DNA of 23,071 nt from a virus: positions 1-23,071 of the IMG/VR virus record IMGVR_UViG_3300035670_001289; one strand, written 5' to 3'. The notes under the pieces are model-generated. The model was not told the DNA's origin. It saw only the letters and a program-made list of their open reading frames with translations, and did no database searches. Each line of letters starts with the position of its first letter. Positions within the stretch are counted from its first letter, which is position 1. The position numbers and the translations under genes were made by a program. This document shows, in pieces, positions 7,343-13,577 of the stretch.

Positions 7343-8185
7343 ATGAATATTCTCGTTACAGGGAAGGGCGGCCGGTCTGGAAGCTGGCAGATCCGCGGAT
7401 TGCAGCTCGGGCACGCCATCGGCGCGGAAGTGCAGCCGATGGCAGAGATCGCCGACTGCCTCGCCGCCGACGTGGTGGTGGTGGTCAAGCGCTACCCGCC
7501 GGAACTGATAGCGGCGATTCGCCGCAGCGGCCGGCCTTGGGTGCTCGATCTCGTGGACGGCTGGCCGCAGCCGTGCAACTGGTCGGAAGCGCAGGCGAAG
7601 GCATGGCTGCGCGACACCCTGGACATGTTGAAGCCGACAGGCGTGGTGTTCGGCACGACGGCCATGCAGGCCGACGCAGCGTTCGAGGGGCCGTCCATCG
7701 TGCTGCCGCACCATTCTTGGCAGCGGTACGTCGAGCACTCGCCGCTGGTCCGGCAGAGCATCGCCACGGTCGGCTACGAGGGCGCGGACGCTTACCTCGG
7801 GCGCTGGCGCAAGGTCGTGCAGAAGGAATGCGACCGCCGCGGATGGCGGTTCGTCGTGAACGGCGACATGCGGACGGTCGACGTTGGCGTGGCGCTGCGC
7901 GAGGGCGGCGGCTACCCGGCGCAGAAGTGGAAGCCGGGCACGAAGCTCAGCAACTTGCACGCGCTGGGCATCCCGGCGCTGTGCAGTCCTGAGCAGGGCT
8001 GCCGCGAGGTGTCCTGCGGGGCAGAGTTCTGGATCCAGTCGGCGGATGACGTGGCGCATGCGTTCGACACGCTTTGCGACCTCGACGTGCGCCTTCCGGT
8101 GGCGACCGCCATGCGCGACGCGATGCTACCGGTTCACCACGTCGCCGGCAGGTACGAAAAGTGGCTGACGACTATCGCGCGCTGA
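7343..8185 (+). CDS. GT-B-like glycosyltransferase
   Basis: A 280-residue protein. The N-terminus MNILVTGKGGRSGSWQIRG is a Rossmann strand and glycine loop of the kind that opens GT-B enzymes. AADVVVVVKRY (41-51) and RPWVLDLVDGWP (64-75) are further strands. The C-terminal domain has KPGTKLSNLHALGIPALCSPEQGCRE (197-222). In GT-B families a KP-x-TKL helix followed by a GxP strand and a late Glu binds the nucleotide sugar. Related proteins occur in other phage genomes, but I cannot name the sugar. The ATG has only a GAGG at 7335-7338, four bases away, and lies just after the terminator. It overlaps the next gene by 25 bases. Confidence 0.65.
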   Translation: MNILVTGKGGRSGSWQIRGLQLGHAIGAEVQPMAEIADCLAADVVVVVKRYPPELIAAIRRSGRPWVLDLVDGWPQPCNWSEAQAKAWLRDTLDMLKPTGVVFGTTAMQADAAFEGPSIVLPHHSWQRYVEHSPLVRQSIATVGYEGADAYLGRWRKVVQKECDRRGWRFVVNGDMRTVDVGVALREGGGYPAQKWKPGTKLSNLHALGIPALCSPEQGCREVSCGAEFWIQSADDVAHAFDTLCDLDVRLPVATAMRDAMLPVHHVAGRYEKWLTTIAR

Positions 8186-8691
8186 ACGAGTGGATGCGCC
8201 AGACGCTGCGGCCCAAGGGCCGGGCCCTGGTCGTCGGCTCCAAGGTCTACCACACGAAGCCGGACCGGCGTGCGCTGTACGAGGAAGCCTTCGGCGTCGA
8301 CATGGAGGACGGCCCGGGCGTCGATCTTGTGCATGACCTTGAACGCGCGCTTCCGCGCAAGCTGGGGCCGTTCCGGCATCTGGATTGCGTGAGCGTGCTT
8401 GAGCACGTCCGAAACCCGTTCAAGTTCTGCGCGAACGTGGAAAAGGCGCTCGATCCTGGCGCATCGGTGCTCATCAGCGTTCCTTGGGTCTGGCGGTTCC
8501 ACGGCTACCCGAACGACTACTGGCGGTTCACCCCGTCTGCGATCCGCGTGCTGTTCCCGTCCGTCGATTGGGTGGCCGAGGCTTTCCTCATCTCGGGCCG
8601 GATCATGGACGCGGTGCCGAAGGAACAGATTGGCCCGCACCGGTATCTGGCGAAGTCCGAGCTGGTCATGGCGGGGCGCGTGTGCGGCTGA
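8161..8691 (+). CDS. Class I SAM-dependent methyltransferase (type 11 like)
   Basis: A 176-residue protein with GTG start, supported by AGGT at 8150-8153 seven bases upstream. An alternative ATG at 8194 would remove ten residues before the SAM-binding fold. Motif I is degenerate (RALVVGSK, residues 21-28). An acidic segment VDLVHDLER (54-62), then CVSVLEHVRNP (76-86) and ASVLISVPWVWRFHGYPNDYWRFTP (101-125), correspond to the later strands of the class I fold. The HGYPxDYxRFTP stretch is typical of methyltransferases found with surface polysaccharide genes, which suggests sugar O-methylation as a working idea. It overlaps both neighbours, in keeping with coordinated expression. Confidence 0.75.
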   Translation: MADDYRALNEWMRQTLRPKGRALVVGSKVYHTKPDRRALYEEAFGVDMEDGPGVDLVHDLERALPRKLGPFRHLDCVSVLEHVRNPFKFCANVEKALDPGASVLISVPWVWRFHGYPNDYWRFTPSAIRVLFPSVDWVAEAFLISGRIMDAVPKEQIGPHRYLAKSELVMAGRVCG

Positions 8692-9467
8692 CGATCTGGC
8701 AGACGCACATGTGGCGGCCGCGAGTCGCGCGTTTCATGCGGATGCTGCAAAGCGCCGCGATCGGACACAAGCACAAGATTCAGGTCGTCTCAAGCGTCAA
8801 CAACGCGCAGGGCGTGCTGGTCGTGTGGGGCGCTGGCAAGTCGGAGACGGCGGCTGGTGTCGAGCAGTACGTGCGCAACGGTGGCCGGGCGATCTGCTGG
8901 GATGTCGGCTATTGGGGCAAGTGCCTGCGGCTGGCGTTTGACGGGCATCACCCCAGCTTTTTGCCGGAGCCGAACGAATACCGCGGCCGGGTGAACCCGG
9001 TTGCGCTGCGAAGCGAGCATGACCCGGACGGGCACATCGTGCTGGTCGGGATTGGCCCGAAGTCGCGGCACATGGCGCATTCGTGGGAAGCGGACGCACT
9101 CAGAAAGGTGCGCGAGGCGTACCCGGGCCGGCGGATCGTTTACAGACCGAAACCGAACCGGGAGTACGTCGAGCTTCCCGGCGTCGAGACAGACGGCCGA
9201 AGCAAGATCGAGGACGTGCTGCGCGGCGCTTCGCTTGTCGTGACCCGGCACAGCAATGTCGGAATCGACGCGTGCATCGCCGGCATTCCGGTGGTGACGG
9301 ATATGGGCGTCGCCGCCTTCCTGTATCGCGGTCCGCTCGACCACCCGACGCGGCCGACGCACTCGCAGCGCCGGCAGTTTCTGGACTCCGTTGCGTGGCT
9401 GAACTGGCGAGACGACGAAGCCCGCAGCGCGGCGCTGTGGAGCTTCCTGCAAAGGCACCTCGGATGA
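8682..9467 (+). CDS. GT-B-like glycosyltransferase, paralogue of the gene at 6036
   Basis: A 261-residue protein with a GTG start overlapping the methyltransferase stop by ten bases. It begins with a strand VRLTIWQTHMWRPR, then GVLVVWGAG (44-52) and GGRAICWDVGYWG (67-79). The C-terminal donor-binding region is VYRPKPN (153-159) and SLVVTRHSNVGIDACIAGIPVVTD (184-207), the Kps-type pattern. It ends with FLDSVAWLNWRDDEARSAALW, which lines up with the tail of the 6036 protein. The shared order of motifs supports an old duplication. No membrane segment is seen. An alternative ATG lies at 8709 but would cut into the first strand. The next gene starts in its stop codon (ATGA). Confidence 0.65.
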   Translation: MRLTIWQTHMWRPRVARFMRMLQSAAIGHKHKIQVVSSVNNAQGVLVVWGAGKSETAAGVEQYVRNGGRAICWDVGYWGKCLRLAFDGHHPSFLPEPNEYRGRVNPVALRSEHDPDGHIVLVGIGPKSRHMAHSWEADALRKVREAYPGRRIVYRPKPNREYVELPGVETDGRSKIEDVLRGASLVVTRHSNVGIDACIAGIPVVTDMGVAAFLYRGPLDHPTRPTHSQRRQFLDSVAWLNWRDDEARSAALWSFLQRHLG

Positions 9468-9679
9468 TCGTGTTCGTCATCATCGGAAGCGGCTTTGGCT
9501 CGCATGAGCCAGAGCGAGTGATGTCTGTTTGGACGACCAAGCAAGGGGCCGATGAGTGCTGTGCTCGGCTCAATGCCGAGTCAGCGCGTCCGCATTACGG
9601 GGAATACGAGGTCAGGGAGATCGAAACGGACGTGCAGGCGAGGTGCCCGCTTTCGGGTGGGCCGGACTTCATCAACTGA
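9464..9679 (+). CDS. Small protein of unknown function in the sugar cassette
   Basis: A 71-residue protein, MIVFVIIGSGFGSHEPERVMSVW at the start, then TTKQGADECCARLN and a final EYEVREIETDV strand. The strand-helix-strand layout resembles small phage proteins of the DUF7336 kind (a strand, an xVFSTKEEAE-like helix and a strand), but the match is only by eye. The ATG overlaps the stop of the preceding gene (ATGA). Its base composition looks lower in G+C than the flanking enzymes. A role in the cassette is not indicated by any motif. Confidence 0.6.
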   Translation: MIVFVIIGSGFGSHEPERVMSVWTTKQGADECCARLNAESARPHYGEYEVREIETDVQARCPLSGGPDFIN

Positions 9680-9686
9680 GCATGGC

Positions 9687-10208
9687 ATGAGAATCAACTA
9701 CGGCTGCGGCCGGCAAGTGCTGGACGGCTGGATCAACGTGGACGCCGTGCGCAGCCCGCAGGCTCCGCGCCCGCCTGACGTGCTGTTCGCCATGCGATTC
9801 GACGCAAGCGGCGCGCTGATCGAGCGCACGCCTTTGCCGGACGAGTGCGCGACGGACCTTCAGGCGATGCACGTGATTGAGCACTTCTATGCGTGGGAAG
9901 TGCCTGCGGTGCTGGCAGAGTGGCGGCGGCTGTTGCAGCGCGGCGGCCGGCTGATCCTGGAACTGCCGAACCTCGAAATGGCCGCCCGCAACCTGCTGTC
10001 GTGCATGGGCGACAAGATGAGCATGTGGCCGCTGTACGGCGACCCCGCGCACCGCGACCCGTACATGTGCCACCGATGGGGCTACACGCCGCGGACGCTT
10101 TCGCAGGCGCTGCTCGACGCAGGGTTCGTGAAGCCGCAGTTCCTTCCGCCGCAGACGCACGGGCGGAAGGTCAACCGGGACATGCGCTGCGAAGCGATCC
10201 GGCCGTGA
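9687..10208 (+). CDS. Predicted SAM-dependent methyltransferase (COG4627-like)
   Basis: A 173-residue protein with the SAM-binding signature NYGCGRQVLDGWINVDA at residues 4-20 (GCG loop and acidic Asp19), MHVIEHF at 61-67 and RGGRLILELPNLE at 85-97. These are the canonical motif I, motif post-II and motif IV positions of a short class I methyltransferase, often found among cell-surface sugar genes. It is unlike the other methyltransferase at 8161, so the two may act on different positions or molecules. The ATG follows the previous stop by seven bases and has a poor ribosome site. The stop overlaps the next GTG start. The later part holds several His, Cys and Tyr residues, with no membrane segment. 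Confidence 0.8.
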   Translation: MRINYGCGRQVLDGWINVDAVRSPQAPRPPDVLFAMRFDASGALIERTPLPDECATDLQAMHVIEHFYAWEVPAVLAEWRRLLQRGGRLILELPNLEMAARNLLSCMGDKMSMWPLYGDPAHRDPYMCHRWGYTPRTLSQALLDAGFVKPQFLPPQTHGRKVNRDMRCEAIRP

Positions 10209-10921
10209 GGTGCTACATCGGCTACGACCCGCGCGAGCGAATCGCGGCGCGGGTGGCAGAGTTTTCGCTGTTGTGCCGGTCGAGCATCCCGATCGAGTCG
10301 CACCGGATCGACTTGGTGGAATGCAAGTCGCGCGGCCTGTTCTGGCGACCGCAGGAAAAGCGCAACGGCCAGCTATGGGATGTCATCAGCGACGCGCCTT
10401 GCAGCACTGAGTTCAGCATCTCGCGCTTCCTTGTTCCGGTGATCCAGCACGAAGGCTGGGCGCTGTTCACTGACTGCGACGTGGTGTTCCTTGGCGACGT
10501 GGCCGAACTGGCCGAGATCGCCGACCCGCGCAAGGCCGTGATGGTCGTCAAGCACGACCACGCCGGAGACGAGGGCACGAAGATGGACGGCCAGATTCAG
10601 GCGCGCTATGCGCGGAAGAACTGGTCGAGCGTGGTGCTGTGGAACTGCGGCCACTCGGCCAATCGCCGGCTCGGCCTCGGCGGCGTGAACAACCTCCCGG
10701 GCCGCGCGCTGCATCAATTCTGCTGGCTTGAGGACAGCGAGATCGGCGAACTCCCGCCGGAATGGAACTGGCTTGTCGGCGTACAGCCGAAGCCTGCCGA
10801 ACCAAAGCTGGCGCACTTCACGCTTGGCGGCCCGTTCCTGCCGAACTGGCCGGGCGGCGAATACGACCACATCTGGAAGGACGAGCATGCGCGTCACTGT
10901 CATCGAACAGCCCACGGCTGA
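10205..10921 (+). CDS. GT-A-fold glycosyltransferase (GT8-like)
   Basis: A 238-residue protein with GTG start in a GTGA overlap. It begins VRCYIGYDPRERIAARVAEFSL, which matches a phage family of GT-A enzymes (xxxxGYDPRE). The strand WALFTDCDVVFLGD carries a DCD metal- and nucleotide-binding motif at residues 90-92, the DxD of GT-A glycosyltransferases. A later LAHFTLGGPFLPNW supplies His204, comparable to the C-terminal metal-binding His-x-x-Gly of GT8 enzymes. These residues suggest an active, metal-dependent sugar transferase. Donor and acceptor are unknown. It is the last member of the sugar cassette and overlaps the connector gene by 35 bases. Confidence 0.8.
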   Translation: MRCYIGYDPRERIAARVAEFSLLCRSSIPIESHRIDLVECKSRGLFWRPQEKRNGQLWDVISDAPCSTEFSISRFLVPVIQHEGWALFTDCDVVFLGDVAELAEIADPRKAVMVVKHDHAGDEGTKMDGQIQARYARKNWSSVVLWNCGHSANRRLGLGGVNNLPGRALHQFCWLEDSEIGELPPEWNWLVGVQPKPAEPKLAHFTLGGPFLPNWPGGEYDHIWKDEHARHCHRTAHG

Positions 10922-11471
10922 GCCGGTAAGCCTGGCGGAAGCCAAGGCGCACATGCGCGTCGACCTTTCGGACGACGACGCCCTGATCGAAGCGCTCATC
11001 ACTGCGGCACGGCAGTGGGTCGAATCCGTGACGAACCGGGCGATCGGCCTGCAACTGATCGAGGTCGCCTATCCGCGGTTCATGCGCGAGGTGGAGCTTC
11101 CGCGGCCACCGCTTCGGTCGGTGGTCGGTGCGTACTACCGCGACCAGCAGGGAGTCGACCAGACGGTTGACCCTGCGACTTACCGCGTCATCCCGTCGTC
11201 GGACAACCAGCCGGCCATGCTTGAGCGCGAGTATCAGCAGGCATGGCCGTCGCCGACGTACCGCAGCGAGCGCGCCGTGTGGGTGCGCTACTACGCCGGC
11301 TGGGACACGACCGGCAGCCCGGCGGACATCGTGCCTGCGGCGATCAAGCAGGCGATCCTGCTGGTGGTCGCGGACATGTACGAGCACCGCGAGGCGATGC
11401 TCGACGCGCAGACGTATGAAAACGTGTGCGCGCGCCGTCTGCTGGCGGTCCATGCGGTGCCTTCGCTGTGA
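10887..11471 (+). CDS. Head-tail connector protein, gp6-like
   Basis: A 194-residue protein of the HK97 gp6/SPP1 gp15-like adaptor family, which forms the ring under the portal. The family opening is clear: MRVTVIEQPTAEPVSLAEAKAHMRVDLSDDDALIEALITAARQWVES, followed by a strand-rich middle and a C-terminal helical part with IKQAILLVVADMYEHREA. Length is within the usual range. The ATG at 10887 lies inside the end of the glycosyltransferase gene, with AAGG at about 10877 upstream. The overlap shows that the sugar cassette is transcribed and translated as part of the head operon. Confidence 0.92.
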   Translation: MRVTVIEQPTAEPVSLAEAKAHMRVDLSDDDALIEALITAARQWVESVTNRAIGLQLIEVAYPRFMREVELPRPPLRSVVGAYYRDQQGVDQTVDPATYRVIPSSDNQPAMLEREYQQAWPSPTYRSERAVWVRYYAGWDTTGSPADIVPAAIKQAILLVVADMYEHREAMLDAQTYENVCARRLLAVHAVPSL

Positions 11472-11827
11472 AAGCAGGGACGCTCGACCGCCGCGTGACG
11501 CTGCAAAGGCAGTTTTCGACGCGCGACGCCTACGGTGGCGAGACGATTTCATGGATCGACGTGGCGACGGTGTGGGCTTCCGTCTCGGCAATCAGCGGTC
11601 GCGAGTTCCTGCAATCGCAGCAGATCGAAGGCGAGACGACGTACAAGGTCGTCATTCGCTGGCTGGCCGGCATCACGACCTCGAAGCTGCGCGTGGTCTA
11701 TCACGACGTGGACGAAGGCGGCAGCCCCACGCAGCAGATCATCCTCGACGTGGTGGCGATCCTGCCGAGCGCGGACCGCAAGCGGTACATCCAGTTCATG
11801 TGCCGGGCGGGCGTCAACGATGGCTGA
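11468..11827 (+). CDS. Head closure / head-tail joining protein (Hc1 type)
   Basis: A 119-residue protein of the SPP1 gp16-like head-tail joining family, which plugs the connector. It begins VKAGTLDRRVTLQR and continues with a strand-turn-strand pattern, DAYGGETISWIDVATVWASVSAISGREF, typical of this small beta-barrel family. The GTG start overlaps the previous stop as GTGA, and its own stop overlaps the next ATG by eight bases. Position between gp6-like and gp10-like genes is standard for HK97-type phages. Confidence 0.88.
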   Translation: MKAGTLDRRVTLQRQFSTRDAYGGETISWIDVATVWASVSAISGREFLQSQQIEGETTYKVVIRWLAGITTSKLRVVYHDVDEGGSPTQQIILDVVAILPSADRKRYIQFMCRAGVNDG

Positions 11828-12311
11828 GCAGATCCGCATCGAAGGGCTGCGCGAGCTGCTGGAAACGCTCAAGTCGCTGCCCAAGGAAATCGGCAGCAAG
11901 GGCGGCGGCCCGATCCGTGTCGCGCTGTTGCGCGCTGCGAAGCTCATGCAGGAGGAAGCGCAGGCGCGCGCCCCGCAGGACACCGGCCGGCTGCGCCGCA
12001 ATATCATCGCCTTCAGCGACCGCAACCCGCGCGCGTCTGGTGTGACCGAGCAGTACGGCATCACCTTCCGACGCGGCAAGCGGCGCGGCCAGAAATGGGC
12101 GAGCTACCTCACCAAAGGCGGCGGGGAGAACGACGCCTACTACGGCCGCTTCGTGGAGTTCGGCACGTCGCGTCAGCCAGCAAAGCCCTTCCTGCGTCCC
12201 GCATTCGAGACGAAGAAGATCGAGGCCGCCTTCCTGTTCCGCAACGAAATGGCCCGCGCGATTGAGCTTGCGGTGAAGAAACTCCAGCGAGGGCAGTTCC
12301 GTGGCCGATGA
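11820..12311 (+). CDS. HK97 gp10-family head-tail/tail completion protein
   Basis: A 163-residue protein. The N-terminal helix (IEGLRELLETLKSLPKE) is followed by ARAPQDTGRLRRNI, the signature of the HK97 gp10 family, and by YYGRFVEFGTSRQPAKPFLRPAF, its second conserved block. This protein helps join the tail to the head or finish the tail. The ATG overlaps the previous stop by eight bases. The C-terminus is basic (VKKLQRGQFRGR) and overlaps the next gene start by 11 bases. Confidence 0.92.
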   Translation: MAEQIRIEGLRELLETLKSLPKEIGSKGGGPIRVALLRAAKLMQEEAQARAPQDTGRLRRNIIAFSDRNPRASGVTEQYGITFRRGKRRGQKWASYLTKGGGENDAYYGRFVEFGTSRQPAKPFLRPAFETKKIEAAFLFRNEMARAIELAVKKLQRGQFRGR

Positions 12312-12672
12312 GTCGATCGTCTATACGTGGCTCGTCAACGGCTCGCCGTCTGCCGTGTCCGCGCTCGTCGGCCAGCGCGTCTACCCGACGCAGGCACCGC
12401 AGGACGTGGTGCGTCCCTTCATCGTCTATCGGCTGGTGGCGGCCGTGCCGCAGAACCAGCTCAGCGGCACGCCTGGAATCGACAACCGGCGAGTACAGAT
12501 CGACTGCTACGCCGAGAGCTACGCCGCGGTGAAGGAAATCTTGAGCGCCGTGCGCGACGAACTGGAGTGGGCCGACAGGTGCCACTGCAAGAACGAGAAC
12601 CCCGTCGACTTTGAGCCGGACACGCGCCTGTTTCGGGCGTCTGCCGACTTCAGCTTGTGGCTGCACAGGTAG
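12301..12672 (+). CDS. Tail completion protein, DUF3168 family
   Basis: A 123-residue protein with GTG start (read as MADESIVYTWL). The sequence VSALVGQRVYPTQAPQDVVRPFIVYRLVAAVPQNQLSGTPGIDNRRVQIDCYAESY is characteristic of DUF3168, a lambda gpU/SPP1 gp17-like tail terminator that caps the tail tube at the head end. It lies between the gp10-like and major tail genes as expected. It ends with TAG and is followed 20 bases later by a strong intrinsic terminator. Confidence 0.9.
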   Translation: MADESIVYTWLVNGSPSAVSALVGQRVYPTQAPQDVVRPFIVYRLVAAVPQNQLSGTPGIDNRRVQIDCYAESYAAVKEILSAVRDELEWADRCHCKNENPVDFEPDTRLFRASADFSLWLHR

Positions 12673-12692
12673 GCACAGCCTGCGCCGCTACA

Positions 12693-12715
12693 AACCCGCT
12701 TCGGCGGGTTTTTTT
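12693..12715 (+). terminator. Intrinsic terminator before the major tail gene
   Basis: AACCCGC (12693-12699) pairs with GCGGGTT (12704-12710) around a TTCG loop, one of the most stable tetraloops, and T residues run to 12715. As with the capsid gene, only 36 bases remain before the next start, with no recognisable promoter. The descending arm can alternatively pair with AAAACCCGC at 12722-12730. Confidence 0.85.
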
Positions 12716-12751
12716 GTGCCCAAAACCCGCCCGCAATAGGAGCAAAGTGTC

Positions 12752-13171
12752 ATGACCGATGGCGTCAAAACCCAGGGCCTCAAGCTGCAGCTCGGCTCGA
12801 CGGCTTCCCCGCAGACCTTCACCGATCTCGCGAACATTACCAACCTGACCGGCCTGAACAGCGGCCAGTCGTCCGAGATCGACACCACCGACTTCGATTC
12901 CGAGAACTTCCGCGAGTTCGTCCGCGGTCTGGCCGATGGCGGCCAGGTCACCGTGAACATCAAGTGGGACCCCGACCTGTCCACGCACCAGACGCTGTTC
13001 GACTTGAACCGGTCGGGCGCGACGCGTCAGTGGCGCGTGGTGCTGGTGCAGGGGACCATCTACGAGTTCAACGCGTTCATCTCGAACCTCGGCATCGACT
13101 TCGCGATCGACGACATCGTTCGCGCCACGATGACGCTGCGCGTCACCGGCAACGCGTCGCAGACCGTCTAA
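12752..13171 (+). CDS. Major tail protein (tail tube)
   Basis: A 139-residue tail-tube subunit. The order MTDGVKTQGLKLQLG, FTDLANITNLTGLNSGQSSEIDTTDFDSENFREFVRGLADGGQVTVNIKWDP and a C-terminal IDDIVRATMTLRVTGN matches tail-tube proteins of the lambda gpV/TP901-1 type, where LTG, EIDTTDFDS and GLADGG are the conserved parts. It should form stacked hexameric rings along the tail. It lacks the extra C-terminal Ig domain seen in some relatives, being at the short end of the family. AGGAG at 12738-12742 lies nine bases before the ATG. Preceded by a terminator hairpin and followed by a long inverted repeat. Confidence 0.92.
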   Translation: MTDGVKTQGLKLQLGSTASPQTFTDLANITNLTGLNSGQSSEIDTTDFDSENFREFVRGLADGGQVTVNIKWDPDLSTHQTLFDLNRSGATRQWRVVLVQGTIYEFNAFISNLGIDFAIDDIVRATMTLRVTGNASQTV

Positions 13172-13183
13172 CGGCTTCCCTTT

Positions 13184-13232
13184 GCTGGCGGCCGGGCGGT
13201 GCCTGCCGTCGCCGCGACAACCGGTCGCCAGC
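13184..13232 (+). repeat. Long inverted repeat after the major tail gene
   Basis: GCTGGCGGCCGG (13184-13195) and CCGGTCGCCAGC (13221-13232) can form a 12-base-pair stem with one G-U pair and a 25-base loop. It occupies most of the 82-base gap before the tail chaperone. No T-run follows, so it is not a classical terminator. It may protect the 3' end of the tail-tube mRNA or lower downstream expression. The nine bases TCTAACGGC occur on both sides (13167-13175 and 13234-13242). Confidence 0.55.
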
Positions 13233-13253
13233 ATCTAACGGCAGAGGTGTGAG

Positions 13254-13577
13254 ATGAGCAAGCAGGCATTCCTGAAAGCGGCGCGTTCTGCGCCGGAAGT
13301 GGTGACCCTGAGCAATGGCTTGCAGGCTGAGGTCCGCAAGTTCACGCAGGGCGAGTTCGAGTCAATCATCCGCGCGACGGCGAAGGCCGACGAGGCGGTG
13401 AAGGGCCTCGCCATGCAGCGCAAGCTGGTGGCGCTGACGGTCACGGTCGAGGGCGAGGCGCTGAGCGAGCAGGAGGTCGCGGCGGGTATCGACAACGATC
13501 TGCTGCGCGAGCTGTCCGAGCACGTCTCGCGCGTCAACGGCTTGAACCGCAAGCCGGAGGACACCGAGGGAAACTGA
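13254..13577 (+). CDS. Tail assembly chaperone, short form (lambda gpG-like)
   Basis: A 107-residue protein in the position of lambda gpG, between major tail and tape measure genes. Sequence features are LSNGLQAEVRKFTQGEFESIIRATAKADEAVKG and a charged C-terminus ending PEDTEGN. This family coats the tape measure during tail assembly and is normally made together with a longer frameshifted form. The ATG is preceded by GAGGT at 13244-13248. The last codons read GAG GGA AAC TGA and contain the slippery heptamer GGGAAAC directly before the stop, so both forms are expected. Confidence 0.88.
   Translation: MSKQAFLKAARSAPEVVTLSNGLQAEVRKFTQGEFESIIRATAKADEAVKGLAMQRKLVALTVTVEGEALSEQEVAAGIDNDLLRELSEHVSRVNGLNRKPEDTEGN
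13568..13574 (+). promoter_or_regulatory. Programmed -1 frameshift site GGGAAAC
   Basis: G GGA AAC fits the X XXY YYZ slippery pattern in the reading frame of the short chaperone, and differs by only the last base from lambda's GGGAAAG at the same gene junction. It stands directly before the TGA at 13575-13577. Possible stimulatory pairings downstream are GGGCGA (13579-13584) with TCGCCC (13605-13610), and GGAGCG (13588-13593) with CGCTCC (13614-13619). Together these would form a pseudoknot-like fold. Confidence 0.85.

Noticed and set aside
8074-8160. An N-terminal extension of the first methyltransferase from 8074
   Set aside because: The extra residues are Arg-rich, lie wholly within the upstream glycosyltransferase gene and precede a GTG with a suitable ribosome site.
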